Below, one piece after another: positions 35,881 to 45,739 of a stretch of 64,000 nucleotides of DNA; the stretch's first letter is position 1, and each line of letters opens with the position of its first letter. A model generated the notes under the pieces. The model was not told the DNA's origin. It did no database searches and was given only the letters and a program-made list of their open reading frames with translations. Position numbers and translations under genes: made by a program. The DNA comes from Paenibacillus_E qinlingensis (GTDB lineage: Bacteria > Bacillota > Bacilli > Paenibacillales > NBRC-103111). Location of the stretch: the NCBI RefSeq assembly GCF_028746185.1, contig NZ_JAQIVH010000041.1, forward strand, positions 1-64,000, read 5' to 3'.

Positions 35881-38154
35881 TCAGGTAGGCTCCGAGTTCG
35901 TAAGACTCCTGAACTCATTGGGCGTTATGCCGTTGTATTTTTTGAACAAAGTATAGAAGTAATTAATATTAACAAAACCGCTGCGTGCAGCTGCCTCTTG
36001 AACGGTTGTTTCTATATTTTCCAACAAAGATTTAGCTTGATCCAAACGAAAACGCGTAATGTACTCGCCTAATGATTCACCCGATGCTTTCAGATATAAG
36101 GTCCTTAAGTACTTGGCCGATAATTGCAGGTGCTCCGCAATCAGTTCCGGATTGAGATTCGGATTCGCATAATCCTGCTCCACGAACGCTTGCACTTGAC
36201 TCAAAATACCGCTGTAACGCTCATACTTCCTAATCGTTTTTTGCGAACGGTGAATGACCTCCAGGACACCTTCGAATCGCTCATTCAGCTTATCTATCAT
36301 CTCATCCAACGTCTCGAAGCCAGCTATACGACCTGCTAAATCTATAAACGGTCCATAGTGAATTTCATCGGCTAGTACAGGAAACTTCTGCATACCTTCT
36401 TTCAGCGAGAGCGCTAATCGGAGCACCGTAGACTGCAAACTAGCGATGGAATAGCCACGTGTGCTTTCAATCATCCGCCTACAACTTAATCGAACCGCTT
36501 CATCGTCTCCCTCAAGTAATGCATCTATGATCGTGGCCACTGCCTGCTCAGGAAATAAGTAATCCTTCTTCTTGATCTCCTTGATGCCTGATACGTAAAG
36601 CAGTGAACGCGGTCCATAAAATAATTTGTATGCCAACGCTTCCCGGCATAAACTGATGCTTCCAGGAAGCTCCTCCATTTCCTCCAAACTTTCACCCAGT
36701 GCCGCTGAAAGCGACGCACCAAGAAACTTCTCCACGTTGTCCTGGATGTTTTTTACCAATTCTTCTAAGTTGACAGCAATTTCCTCACTGTCCTGATCAT
36801 CCAGATTGAGCAACAAGCCGATGTACCCGTCCCCAAGATCGACCGCCTCATTCCTGAAATGAGCGCTGGCCAATTCCCCAATCACGTTCATCATCCCATA
36901 GGATAGTAAAGCGCGATCCTCTAATGAGTACTGCTCGCCAAATTGCTCATAGTGGTCGATTTTGAAAAGGACCGTCATAAAGCCCCTATCCAATTCAAAG
37001 TTAATGCCGTAACGAGCCAGTCTCTTTCGCACCATCCCGTCTTCCATTTTCTTCGTCACTAACATCCGTAAAAACTGCTGCTTCTTCTCAAATCCGCTCG
37101 TTTTCTCATTGTCATATTTGTTCTCTAACTCGCGAATCTTACTGCTGAACAGTCCGTACACGAATTTGGAAATGTATCTGACAGCCAGCACCGAAAGCAG
37201 CGTGACCACGAGAAAGATGATCAGTGTCCATAACATGACTTGCTTCAGTTTACCTGAGACAGCCTCGTAAGGCGTAAATTTAATATATTTCCAATCCAAA
37301 ATGGGGGAAGACACATAGGTAATTAAATACTTTACCTCGTCGATTGATTTGATCAAATAACCAGAAGGGCTGCTCTGATTACTAATCTCATTCAAATCAT
37401 CATCGCTATCCTGGATATGATCCAAATAGGTATAGCGTTCATTCCCCAACACAATCATTCCGGACGAATCTACCACCAACGTATTGTTGCTCATTCGCGG
37501 ATCCATCGATTCAATGGTATTCTTGAGCCACTTCTGTGACACATTGAGAACAAGCGCATTATCGATCTGAGTCGAGTTGCCGTCATAGAAGACGAAAGAG
37601 TAGATTTCATCCTTTTCAGGTCGTTCCGTAAGCAATTGCGTGTAGCCGGTAGGTGAAGGGATTTTGCGTGCAATCGGATGCAGATTGGCCATTCCGCCGT
37701 CTTTTAGCCTATGAATCATATCTTGATCGGGAAAAGTCGAAATGGGAAAGGCCTTTCCATCAAAATAAATTAAATTCGCTCGTTTATTATAAATATAGAT
37801 GGAATTCAGGAATGGCAGGTTGATATTAACCACCCCCACCTGACTAAGCAGCGAAGCCGTTTCAAGCTCACTTAAATCCACTTGATTTAATAGCTTAAGT
37901 ACAGAAGGGTTGGCGTACAGCTGCATCAACGTCATCTTGGCTGCCTCGAACATAAAGTTCGTGCTATAACTGATTTGAGCGAGCTCTTCCGCTGTATACG
38001 TCTGAACCTGTTTAATGGAATGCCGCTCATAATTCACATACATCGAAGAGGACATCACGATATTCGCCGCCATTACGATGGCGACGAAGGAGATGAAGAT
38101 CTTGAAGTAGCTGAGCATGGCGCCTCTTTTGTTGCGGCTAATGAACGTGAACAT
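35881..38154 (-). CDS. Membrane-anchored AraC-family regulator (sensor plus HTH)
   Basis: 757 residues from ATG 38154 (GGGGGG upstream); an upstream ATG at 38211 lacks such a site. A short basic N-terminus, a membrane helix (about 15-35), a large extracellular Cache-like domain (to about 280), a second helix (about 285-310), a cytoplasmic linker and a C-terminal AraC domain (last 100 residues: LIAEHLQLSAKYLRTLYLK; VQEAAARSGFVNINYFYTLF). This one-component architecture senses an outside sugar directly and binds promoter DNA from the membrane. It lies between the lipoprotein and permease genes of system 3 and probably acts at promoter elements S1 and S2. Confidence 0.93.
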   Translation of the reverse strand: MFTFISRNKRGAMLSYFKIFISFVAIVMAANIVMSSSMYVNYERHSIKQVQTYTAEELAQISYSTNFMFEAAKMTLMQLYANPSVLKLLNQVDLSELETASLLSQVGVVNINLPFLNSIYIYNKRANLIYFDGKAFPISTFPDQDMIHRLKDGGMANLHPIARKIPSPTGYTQLLTERPEKDEIYSFVFYDGNSTQIDNALVLNVSQKWLKNTIESMDPRMSNNTLVVDSSGMIVLGNERYTYLDHIQDSDDDLNEISNQSSPSGYLIKSIDEVKYLITYVSSPILDWKYIKFTPYEAVSGKLKQVMLWTLIIFLVVTLLSVLAVRYISKFVYGLFSSKIRELENKYDNEKTSGFEKKQQFLRMLVTKKMEDGMVRKRLARYGINFELDRGFMTVLFKIDHYEQFGEQYSLEDRALLSYGMMNVIGELASAHFRNEAVDLGDGYIGLLLNLDDQDSEEIAVNLEELVKNIQDNVEKFLGASLSAALGESLEEMEELPGSISLCREALAYKLFYGPRSLLYVSGIKEIKKKDYLFPEQAVATIIDALLEGDDEAVRLSCRRMIESTRGYSIASLQSTVLRLALSLKEGMQKFPVLADEIHYGPFIDLAGRIAGFETLDEMIDKLNERFEGVLEVIHRSQKTIRKYERYSGILSQVQAFVEQDYANPNLNPELIAEHLQLSAKYLRTLYLKASGESLGEYITRFRLDQAKSLLENIETTVQEAAARSGFVNINYFYTLFKKYNGITPNEFRSLTNSEPT

Positions 38155-38187
38155 CGTACGCCCCCCTAGTGAAATGAAACGGAAAAT

Positions 38188-38234
38188 CCAAATGATCTCG
38201 TAGATGATCAAAAATCATCTTCAAGATCATTTGG
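38188..38234. other. Nested perfect hairpin in the leader of the AraC regulator
   Basis: CCAAATGATCT (38188-38198) pairs exactly with AGATCATTTGG (38224-38234), and inside it AGATGAT (38202-38208) pairs with ATCATCT (38214-38220) around a five-base loop. It lies between the lipoprotein stop and the regulator's ribosome binding site. On the minus strand it is followed by ATTTTCC, so it may be a leaky terminator or an mRNA-stabilising stem. A weaker stem with GCTTGCC/GGCAAGC arms lies at 38251-38271. Confidence 0.8.
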
Positions 38235-38272
38235 ATGCTGGATCTATCGCTTGCCTTATCAGGGCAAGCTGT

Positions 38273-39784
38273 TTATTTCTTCGAAGCTATAAAGGCATCA
38301 ACCTGCTTCTGTTTCTCTGCCAGCACCTTATCTATGCCAGCTGTCTTCAGTTTGGCGAGGAATTCATTGTATTTCTTCTCCGTGTCATCCCCAAACATGC
38401 CGGTGTTGAATGCAGCTCTGTATTCGTTAACGATGGCTGCACTGTTCGCACTTTCAGCCTTGATACTGTCCACGTTAAAGCTAAAACCGTATAGTGTCGA
38501 TACCTTAGCTGACTCGTTCAAAGCTTTGGTTTTCTCCCATACATCATCTGGCTGTGTGCCGCTAATATAAGCATTGAACTGATTACCGAACATCCATCCA
38601 TAAGCGGGACCGTACTTGGCACCTGGCAGAGGCTCTATTCTTTTGTCGCCGATCTTCTTGTAATCAACACCCTCGGTACCCCATACAAGTAAATTATACA
38701 AATCTTTGTCTGTATTCAGTAACTCAATCACCATTAATGCACGCTCTGGATGCTTGGATGTAGTTGAAATAGCTGTCATCGTTGCGATAGCATTCGGTGA
38801 CGTTAGAATGGGATCGCCGAGTGGAATAATGTATTGATCAGCCTTGTGCGTGTTCTTAACGGTCTCCTCAATGCCTGGCATTAATGTCGCGATTGGCGCA
38901 GCCATATATTTCGTAGCATCAAAAGTTGGTCTTGTTAATGAATCTTTGGCGATGAGACCTTTCTTCTGGAAATCTTTCAGTGTCATAATAAAATCCTTAA
39001 ATTCTGGTGTATCGTATTCATTGAACACTTTTGGATTGGAATCCAAAGATTTGGCCGCGCCGGGCACGTCTGAACCGCCAATCGATTCCCATTCATAGGA
39101 CGGGAAGAAATAATTGAACACATTATTCTTAATCTGCGCATTATAAAGTTGGTCCGTTTTTTCCGCTGACTCTCCCGCTTTCACATTGTCCAGATATGGA
39201 ATTAGATCCGACAGCTTCTTTACGCTCTTAGGATTAAAATTGTATTTGTCCGCTAGTGCTTTATTCACATTAAACCCTGACTGACGAGCAAAAATTTGTT
39301 GATTGATGCTAGCATAGATTTTGCCGTTCACTTTGGCCGCGTCCCAAATGGCTGGTTTTAACAGCTTATATGTCTCTGGTGCATATTTAGGAAGCAGAGT
39401 TGAAATATCTACGAACGAACCTTTGGCTGCTTGATCAAAATAATTTAAGTAGGCCGGCGAGGTAAAGGCTAGATCGAACTCCTCGCGTGCGTTCACCATA
39501 ACGGACATTTTTTGCGTGTAATCCCCGTTGGGTACTTTAATGAATTCTACCGTCGTATTGATTTTCTCTTTCAACATCTTGTTAATCCCATCGTACACTT
39601 CCTGATCTCCTGGCTTGGATACACCAAAGAAATAATACTTGAGATTTACGGGCTCGAGCGCTTTCTGCTGAGTTGGTGAAGACTCAGTCGTAGCTTGCTG
39701 CGCTTCTTTATTCTGACAGCCTGCCAATAGAACTGCCGACGTTAAGGAGAGAATTGCTGACACTTGGAAAAACTTCTTAATCAT
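38273..39784 (-). CDS. Extracellular solute-binding lipoprotein (system 3)
   Basis: 503 residues from ATG 39784 (GGGG eight bases upstream); ATG 39799 would add five residues. Lipobox VLLAGCQN makes Cys23 the lipidated residue. Family 1 solute-binding fold with the LplA-type ending. It has its own promoter (S2) and is followed by a nested hairpin before the regulator gene, an arrangement that would give a high level of binding protein. Confidence 0.92.
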   Translation of the reverse strand: MIKKFFQVSAILSLTSAVLLAGCQNKEAQQATTESSPTQQKALEPVNLKYYFFGVSKPGDQEVYDGINKMLKEKINTTVEFIKVPNGDYTQKMSVMVNAREEFDLAFTSPAYLNYFDQAAKGSFVDISTLLPKYAPETYKLLKPAIWDAAKVNGKIYASINQQIFARQSGFNVNKALADKYNFNPKSVKKLSDLIPYLDNVKAGESAEKTDQLYNAQIKNNVFNYFFPSYEWESIGGSDVPGAAKSLDSNPKVFNEYDTPEFKDFIMTLKDFQKKGLIAKDSLTRPTFDATKYMAAPIATLMPGIEETVKNTHKADQYIIPLGDPILTSPNAIATMTAISTTSKHPERALMVIELLNTDKDLYNLLVWGTEGVDYKKIGDKRIEPLPGAKYGPAYGWMFGNQFNAYISGTQPDDVWEKTKALNESAKVSTLYGFSFNVDSIKAESANSAAIVNEYRAAFNTGMFGDDTEKKYNEFLAKLKTAGIDKVLAEKQKQVDAFIASKK

Positions 39785-39885
39785 GGTTTTGGACCCCATT
39801 TCCCCTGTTGGATGTTCCAGTTTCAGTATAGCGCTTACAATCCTGAATATCTATAAAGCGCTGCATCCTCGACTAGACAATTCGA

Positions 39886-39938
39886 AGTATATACCAGATG
39901 ACTGGAGCCAAATACTGCAATATCGTCCGAATGGGCTT
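39886..39938 (-). promoter_or_regulatory. AraC-type promoter S2 (system 3 lipoprotein)
   Basis: On the minus strand AAGCCCATTCGGACGATATT begins at 39938, continues GCAGTATTTG, and a -10 box TATACT is at 39891-39886, 48 bases from the start of the element. Nearly identical to S1 in sequence and spacing. Confidence 0.75.
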
Positions 39939-39939
39939 T

Positions 39940-40282
39940 AAATACGGTAGGTTTTCCGTGTTATCCGATTTTGGAGTACAACGGCCGAAAGTATATACTC
40001 CACAAGGTAAGTTATGGAGCGGCTTGTACGCTACACAGCCTGTATAACTGGAAAATATACAGCTTTTTACGGGGATTTTTCGCAAAAAATCGATTTAAAT
40101 GGAAAACATGAAGTTAATTATGCCTATTTTGTTCAGATCAGGTATAATGGTTAAATTTAACTGTATGTTATCCATATAATATGAGTTTACTTAGAAAATC
40201 GAATGATTTAAATGTAGAAAATCCAGCTATTTGCCAGAAGTATCGAAGATCGCCAAATAGCATTCTGTAACCGAATGGCTAG
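39940..40282. other. Intergenic stretch without a supported gene
   Basis: About 340 bases of AT-rich sequence between promoter S2 and the terminator of the esterase-like gene. Short frames here have no ribosome binding site or recognisable protein pattern. No RNA gene or repeat was recognised. Confidence 0.6.
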
Positions 40283-40312
40283 AAAAGGCCCGAGATCAAG
40301 AATCCTCGGGCC
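40283..40312 (-). terminator. Terminator after the esterase-like gene
   Basis: Minus-strand GGCCCGAG-GATTCTTGAT-CTCGGGCC stem followed by TTTTC, 15 nt past the stop codon. Confidence 0.9.
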
Positions 40313-40326
40313 TCACATTACGATCC

Positions 40327-41412
40327 TTATAAGTATTTCATAAGAAAATTTATCGGCTCATCTTGAGGATTAAACTCGTGAGCGCCATCAAACACAACGG
40401 CCTTGAAACGATCGCCGATAACCAGCCTATCGTAATGCACCCGCCCCCGACGACTCTCTTCCACAAAGCCTTGGATACCGAACAATTCATCTCGTGATCC
40501 CCCTTCGATATACAGGGGTCTCGGGCAAATCAATCCGCACACTTCCGCATCGAGAAACATGTTGCCGGAATTGTGCCAGGTCCAATCCGAACGCCCATGG
40601 GTAAACCGGTCATTCACGAAGCAGGAGGACACCGCAACACCGATCCGCGGATCCAAAGCAGTAGCAAACAGCGTATAAAATCCGCCGTAGGAAAGTCCTA
40701 CCATGCCGACCCGCTTCGCATCAATGTCTGGACGCTCGAGCAGATGATCCAGGCTGCGCTGAATTTTGAACAATTCAAGCGCAGTGATTGAACTTCCCAG
40801 CTGCTTCAGCTGGACATCGATCTGCTTGCGGTCGAATACGGGTCCGAAACGACCAGTCTCCCAGAGCAACAACTGAGGGGCGAAGACTGCGACTCCCCGC
40901 TGTACAATTCTGCGGCTCATGTCATTGTAATTAGCCGAATCGAAGAAGCCAGCCGTCATTTCAGGTATTCCCTGCCCCCCGTGCTGCGAGATCACCAAGG
41001 GAAACGGTCCCTTGCCAGTCGGACGCATAAGTAACCCGTAGGCATGTAATCCCTCTCGCACCGGAATTGTGACCCGGTAAATCTCACCGAGTTCATCCTC
41101 CCCAATCAGCTCGTAGGCAGCCTCCTCAAGTGGCTCAATTGCTGTCTCCTCATGGCTAGATGTCAACCGAGGAAGCCCCACCATCGCAGCAAATTCCTTC
41201 CGATAGTGCGCAATGCTGCTACTATAAGTCTGACAATCCGTATAATCCGGCGTAAAATACGTCTGTCTTCGAGTTCCTGATTGATCCTGCAGTCTCGTAA
41301 TCCAGGCCGTCAGCTCCGTGTATTGCTGCATGCGATGATGATTCCCTCTATCCTCAGACTCACGATAGAATCTCCTCACACCGTTGTTCCGCTCCTCACT
41401 CATTTCTCCCAC
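40327..41412 (-). CDS. Alpha/beta hydrolase, acetyl-xylan-esterase/dienelactone-hydrolase type
   Basis: 361 residues from a GTG at 41412 (GAGG upstream; an ATG at 41403 with GGGAG is also possible). Cytoplasmic. Nucleophile in GMVGLSYGGFYT (Ser241), likely acid in SRDELFG (near 305) and base in GAHEFNP (near 346); the oxyanion loop is ISQHGGQG. Such enzymes remove acetyl or other ester groups from oligosaccharides. It follows the beta-helix gene by 20 nt and probably shares its promoter. Confidence 0.87.
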   Translation of the reverse strand: MGEMSEERNNGVRRFYRESEDRGNHHRMQQYTELTAWITRLQDQSGTRRQTYFTPDYTDCQTYSSSIAHYRKEFAAMVGLPRLTSSHEETAIEPLEEAAYELIGEDELGEIYRVTIPVREGLHAYGLLMRPTGKGPFPLVISQHGGQGIPEMTAGFFDSANYNDMSRRIVQRGVAVFAPQLLLWETGRFGPVFDRKQIDVQLKQLGSSITALELFKIQRSLDHLLERPDIDAKRVGMVGLSYGGFYTLFATALDPRIGVAVSSCFVNDRFTHGRSDWTWHNSGNMFLDAEVCGLICPRPLYIEGGSRDELFGIQGFVEESRRGRVHYDRLVIGDRFKAVVFDGAHEFNPQDEPINFLMKYL

Positions 41413-41432
41413 TTGTTCCTCACTTTCTGGAT

Positions 41433-44400
41433 TCAGCTCCCCATCGGCTCAATCGCCAAATTATTATAAGAATAAGCACCTGTACGGGTACTCCACAGCA
41501 CATATTCCACTCTGGAGATGTTAGCTGCCAGTACATTCTGCATGGACTGCACCCCTGATGTCCATGTACGCCCTGCACCTGCCATTTCCTGAACTTTTAC
41601 ACTAGCCGTATGTGCATCGAAATCAAGCTCCAATGTCACTTGGTACCACATGTTCTCTTGCAAATACGCCGTACTTACGAGTGTATAATCCTGATCCAGC
41701 TTCACTCGCAGTGTGGAGTCAACAATGACGGTCGCGATCACTTTGCCGCTCTTATCGCGGAAATTCACGAAGCTTTGCGGATTCGTCACGCCACTCTCTT
41801 TCATGACCTGATAGGATACCTTGACCTTCCCCGCGATTCCAGCTGTGCTGTAAATTTTGGTCGTCGTGGTTGAAGCCGTATCTGTCGTAGAAGTCTTATA
41901 GAGATGCATGCTTTTATCCGCTTCTGTAGGTGAGTTCTGGATTGTAAAATACCCTAGGTTCGTTGGCGATACCACGTAACCAGATGCTCCACTAATATTC
42001 CCCGTGGTGTAAGTATCGAAGCTCTCATAAATACCGCCTGTGACCGGGGCCGAAACAACAATTTGTTTCGCAACTGGATCTGTATCCACCTCGTCTTCAT
42101 TCATATCTGTCAGTGAAATACCGGATAGCAGAATGTTCGAAGATGACGCCACCGTCTTCGCTTTAAAGGTCGCTGCGAACAGATCGATCGCATTATATCC
42201 GCTTAATGTCGTCCCTGTACCTGAAAAAGTAAGCTGAACCATCCCATATACCGCTCCCGTCACACTGACCGATATGCCATCATGCAGAGAAGAGACAGCT
42301 TTAAACTCAAAAATATCGGGATCGTAAGTGATTTCTGCAACCGTCAGGTTCAGTGTGCTGTTAGGCACAACTGCGCCGGTAAGCGTAATGTTCGAGTTCG
42401 TGATCGCCTTGCCGACTCCTGTAAGTGAAGCAGTCGGATCTTTGGGAATCGGCACCACGTCCTCACCCGGTAAACCCAAATCTGTTTCACTGAGTGTCAT
42501 GCTGCCGGATCGGGCATACAGACCGAAATAGCCATCTTCCGTTATCCGATCAGGGCTTGTATCTCGATAAGTAAAGACGTTCACCCCGTCCACATTCAAA
42601 ATAATTCTTACGCCATCACTTTCCGTAACCGCGCCTGCTTGCACGAAATGCGTCTCGTGGAATGGCATCGACGTATTCGGATAGGAGGCTGCCCCGAGAC
42701 TGTCGAATCCAGAGATCTCTCCAAAGAAAACTGTTCGAACACCTCCAGAGAAGCGATGCAATTCAATGATATTCGGTTTGAAACAGATCATGTACAGGCT
42801 GTTGTCGGTAGCTGCAAAGTCCTTCTCAACTTTTTGACTGCGAAGTACGATGGAAGGCCACCCGCCGGTCGCGTTAATTTTCAAATTCATCGATAGCAAT
42901 TCGTCTCCGAATGTCCGATCTTCATAGATCGCGTATCCGCTTCCTGGCGTATTAATCTCCAGCGTGTCTTCACCTGGGGCAATCGTACCGCTGGTCAGTT
43001 TGGAATACCAGTTCCGAGGATCCCGAATTGCACCATTGATAGAATACGCCGGAACACTCAGGCTATTCGTTTCGCTGAAATCCACAACATGAATGTCAAC
43101 TTCTTTGCTCACAGTGATACCATTAAGTGAACTCGTGAACGTTATTTCAGCTGTGCCAGGCGCAAGCGTTGTGAGTAGTCCGTAGACAACTGTTGCGACA
43201 GAGGCATTGTTGCTGGAAATCGTCATATCTGTTCCACCAAGAATTTGGCCTTCTCTCGTAATTCCGCGGGCCACCAATTGCCTTGTGCTGCCAGGAGCGA
43301 AAGTCATACTCGCCGGTACAACATGCTTCACATTTTCGAGCGCATAGTACACATCAATATCATCCAGCTCGTCGTCCACGTAGACGTCAATCGTTTTCCG
43401 AACCAAACTATGATTCATATACACATACATGATGATAACGGTATGACCAGAATCCACCGCAGTAACCGTTCCACTTGCATCAACGGTAGCGATCGATGGA
43501 TCTTTGCTTTCATAATACGTTTGTGCAGAAGCAAGATGAATAGCCGTCCCATGCCCCGTCTCCGCTTGAAGTGGAAGCGTCACTTCATCCTCTGAAGCTA
43601 AGTTTAGAGCATCCGGAACATTTAGAATCTCAATGGTTCCCTGCGCAATATCCTGATAAGCCTGCTGAAGGCCCGCATTTGCGATAATCGTTTGTGCCTC
43701 TATGGGCCAATTGCCATTCGGGTAGATATGGTCGTTCGTTTTGACATTACTGTCACTTGCACTCTTATTCCAGAAAGCACTCGTCGTACTGTAATTGTTA
43801 TCTAGCACAATGTCATGCGTGTTAACATTCGTAAACGCCCAGTTCGTATCATATATATCGTCCCAGATCGGCGTAGCTCGAAGATCGACAACATTGTTTG
43901 CTATTTTCCAAAAATCAGAGGATTGGTCCATATAAATAGTGGAATAGCGGTTCATCTGATTCTTAATATAATTACCAGAGATAACATTCGGATTCAACGT
44001 AGTGCCGCCTGTTACGCCAAATGCATAAATTGCACCGCCATCAAAGATTCCCTCACCCATGAGATGATGAATAAAATTGTCTTGCACCTTCGCATTCACC
44101 GTTGTCGTCACCGGAGCGTATACGCTCCCGAAGAAGCTGATTCCCGAATAAGGAACATTAAAAATTTCGTTATGTGAGATATCAATGTCCATTGGGAAGG
44201 CTACCGTAACCGCCGTCGAACCTTTATACTCAACGCCAATGTCATGAATATAGTTGTTCAGAATATCATTGTTCTTCAGGATTTCCCGCTCATCCGAAGG
44301 ATTGTAAATGGACGCCGTTTTCTTTGAAGTCTGTCCAGCATTGATGGCTGAACCAGAAATATCATAGAATCGGCTACCTTGAATCAGGTAGTTCTGAACC

Positions 44401-45521
44401 CCAGCTAGCAAATTTACACCTGTTCCACCCATGCGTGAGAAATCGTTGCGTTCGAACGCCATATTCTGAGCATATTGCACGGTAATGGCGGCTTTCGGCA
44501 GTTCTAGCGTTCCGACCTTGTAATTATTCTGCTCATCAATCCACCCTCCCTCATCGGTGGGCTGCATCCAAGTCGAATATGCAAAGCCGATTCCCTCAAA
44601 CCGGATATTATGGACCGGTGTAGAGACGCTTCCACCAGCAATCGTGACCAAATTCTCCAATACTGGCGCAGTTACAACCGCGCTTCCCATGTTCTCGCCT
44701 GGTCTTGGTTTGTAGTATAGGGTCTCGGATTGATCGTCCAGGTACCATTCCCCGGCTTCGTCGAGAAATTCATACGCATTCTCTAGGTACCACTGTTCCA
44801 AATGCGAACGGTTCATCACCGATGTCCACAAAGAGGAGTTTAACGTGATTGCCGCCTTCCCGGACTGCGCCGTAATGGACTGAACCCTCACCCGGGGAGA
44901 GGTCCATGCTCCCTTGAACACTGCTTCCACATCGCTTGGTCGCTGCAAATCTGCAAGCCAGAGATCATCACTCACATACCCCGTTGAATTCTTGACCGAA
45001 TTCGTTAACCCACCCTCCATCCTTGCCCGTGTGGCTCGGATTCCGTTGATATATAGTTGCCGAGTTTTTAGATTCACCGCCGATGCTGCATAAATATCGT
45101 TCTCTTCATCGTATAGGGTCCAGCCAGTAATATCCCTACCACCTTCGATGACAGGTTTCTCATTCCCGTAAGCAGCATAAATGACGGTATACCCTTCCGT
45201 TCCGGAATCACTCTCATTCAACTGCCAAGTTGTCGTTTGCGTGTAACGCCCTCCGCTCAGATAGACTACGATATCACCGGTCATCTCATCATTGGCTTCG
45301 CGAACAACTTGCTGGGCTTTCTGCAAGGTAGCAAACGGTAGCGCCTCTGTTCCTGGATTCTCATCATCACCATCCGTCGAGACATAATAAGCCGCTTGAA
45401 TGCCATTCTCTACGATCTCAGGCTCATATCCATAAGCCGCATCCGGTGGAAATACCCCCATAAATAAAGCCATCCAAATAGCCATCATTCCAGCGATTAT
45501 TCGTGTTCCCCGCTTACTCAT
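41433..45521 (-). CDS. Secreted parallel beta-helix protein with Ig-like, cohesin-like and LamG-like domains
   Basis: 1362 residues from ATG 45521 (GAGGAGG upstream). After a signal peptide (1-32, ending DAAYGYE), residues about 45-590 carry a right-handed parallel beta-helix start typical of GH141-like and pectate-lyase-like proteins (YYVSTDGDDENPGT, LSGGRYT, YAAYGNEKPVIEGG). Then a BIG2 Ig-like pair (about 610-800), a laminin-G-like module (about 810-990), a cohesin-like module (about 1000-1130; ITYDPDIFEFKAVSS) and a C-terminal jelly-roll/LamG module. No SLH or sortase signal is visible. It is probably a secreted glycan-cutting enzyme; GH141 versus lyase activity cannot be settled. Promoter element S4 lies upstream. 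Confidence 0.85.
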   Translation of the reverse strand: MSKRGTRIIAGMMAIWMALFMGVFPPDAAYGYEPEIVENGIQAAYYVSTDGDDENPGTEALPFATLQKAQQVVREANDEMTGDIVVYLSGGRYTQTTTWQLNESDSGTEGYTVIYAAYGNEKPVIEGGRDITGWTLYDEENDIYAASAVNLKTRQLYINGIRATRARMEGGLTNSVKNSTGYVSDDLWLADLQRPSDVEAVFKGAWTSPRVRVQSITAQSGKAAITLNSSLWTSVMNRSHLEQWYLENAYEFLDEAGEWYLDDQSETLYYKPRPGENMGSAVVTAPVLENLVTIAGGSVSTPVHNIRFEGIGFAYSTWMQPTDEGGWIDEQNNYKVGTLELPKAAITVQYAQNMAFERNDFSRMGGTGVNLLAGVQNYLIQGSRFYDISGSAINAGQTSKKTASIYNPSDEREILKNNDILNNYIHDIGVEYKGSTAVTVAFPMDIDISHNEIFNVPYSGISFFGSVYAPVTTTVNAKVQDNFIHHLMGEGIFDGGAIYAFGVTGGTTLNPNVISGNYIKNQMNRYSTIYMDQSSDFWKIANNVVDLRATPIWDDIYDTNWAFTNVNTHDIVLDNNYSTTSAFWNKSASDSNVKTNDHIYPNGNWPIEAQTIIANAGLQQAYQDIAQGTIEILNVPDALNLASEDEVTLPLQAETGHGTAIHLASAQTYYESKDPSIATVDASGTVTAVDSGHTVIIMYVYMNHSLVRKTIDVYVDDELDDIDVYYALENVKHVVPASMTFAPGSTRQLVARGITREGQILGGTDMTISSNNASVATVVYGLLTTLAPGTAEITFTSSLNGITVSKEVDIHVVDFSETNSLSVPAYSINGAIRDPRNWYSKLTSGTIAPGEDTLEINTPGSGYAIYEDRTFGDELLSMNLKINATGGWPSIVLRSQKVEKDFAATDNSLYMICFKPNIIELHRFSGGVRTVFFGEISGFDSLGAASYPNTSMPFHETHFVQAGAVTESDGVRIILNVDGVNVFTYRDTSPDRITEDGYFGLYARSGSMTLSETDLGLPGEDVVPIPKDPTASLTGVGKAITNSNITLTGAVVPNSTLNLTVAEITYDPDIFEFKAVSSLHDGISVSVTGAVYGMVQLTFSGTGTTLSGYNAIDLFAATFKAKTVASSSNILLSGISLTDMNEDEVDTDPVAKQIVVSAPVTGGIYESFDTYTTGNISGASGYVVSPTNLGYFTIQNSPTEADKSMHLYKTSTTDTASTTTTKIYSTAGIAGKVKVSYQVMKESGVTNPQSFVNFRDKSGKVIATVIVDSTLRVKLDQDYTLVSTAYLQENMWYQVTLELDFDAHTASVKVQEMAGAGRTWTSGVQSMQNVLAANISRVEYVLWSTRTGAYSYNNLAIEPMGS

Positions 45522-45625
45522 TACAAAACCTCCTCGATTCATGTAATCGTTTTCAAACTTCCGCTCCCTGTGCACTCCCCTCCTTCATTACATTCAGAAC
45601 GGATATTCGAATCCAATGCTTCTTC

Positions 45626-45679
45626 AGTATAGCGAACTGTCTAACGCGAAAAATAGTTTAACATCAGCCTATTCGACTT
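45626..45679 (-). promoter_or_regulatory. AraC-type promoter S4 (beta-helix gene)
   Basis: On the minus strand AAGTCGAATAGGCTGATGTT begins at 45679 and continues AAACTATTTT; the -10 TATACT is at 45631-45626, 49 bases from the start, the same spacing as S1. Agreement with S1 is 18 of 30. Confidence 0.55.
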
Positions 45680-45700
45680 CAAAATCGGCTGAATGAATAA

Positions 45701-45739
45701 CAAAAAACAGCAACCACGCCAATGGCAAGTTACTGTTTA
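45701..45739 (-). terminator. Terminator after the cupin-AraC regulator
   Basis: Minus-strand AACAGTAACTTGCCA and TGGCGTGGTTGCTGTT pair imperfectly and are followed by TTTTG. The stem starts at the stop codon of the regulator. Confidence 0.8.

Noticed and set aside
39873..40085. 70-codon minus-strand frame upstream of the system 3 lipoprotein
   Set aside because: It covers promoter element S2 and has no ribosome binding site; the conservation there is explained by regulation.
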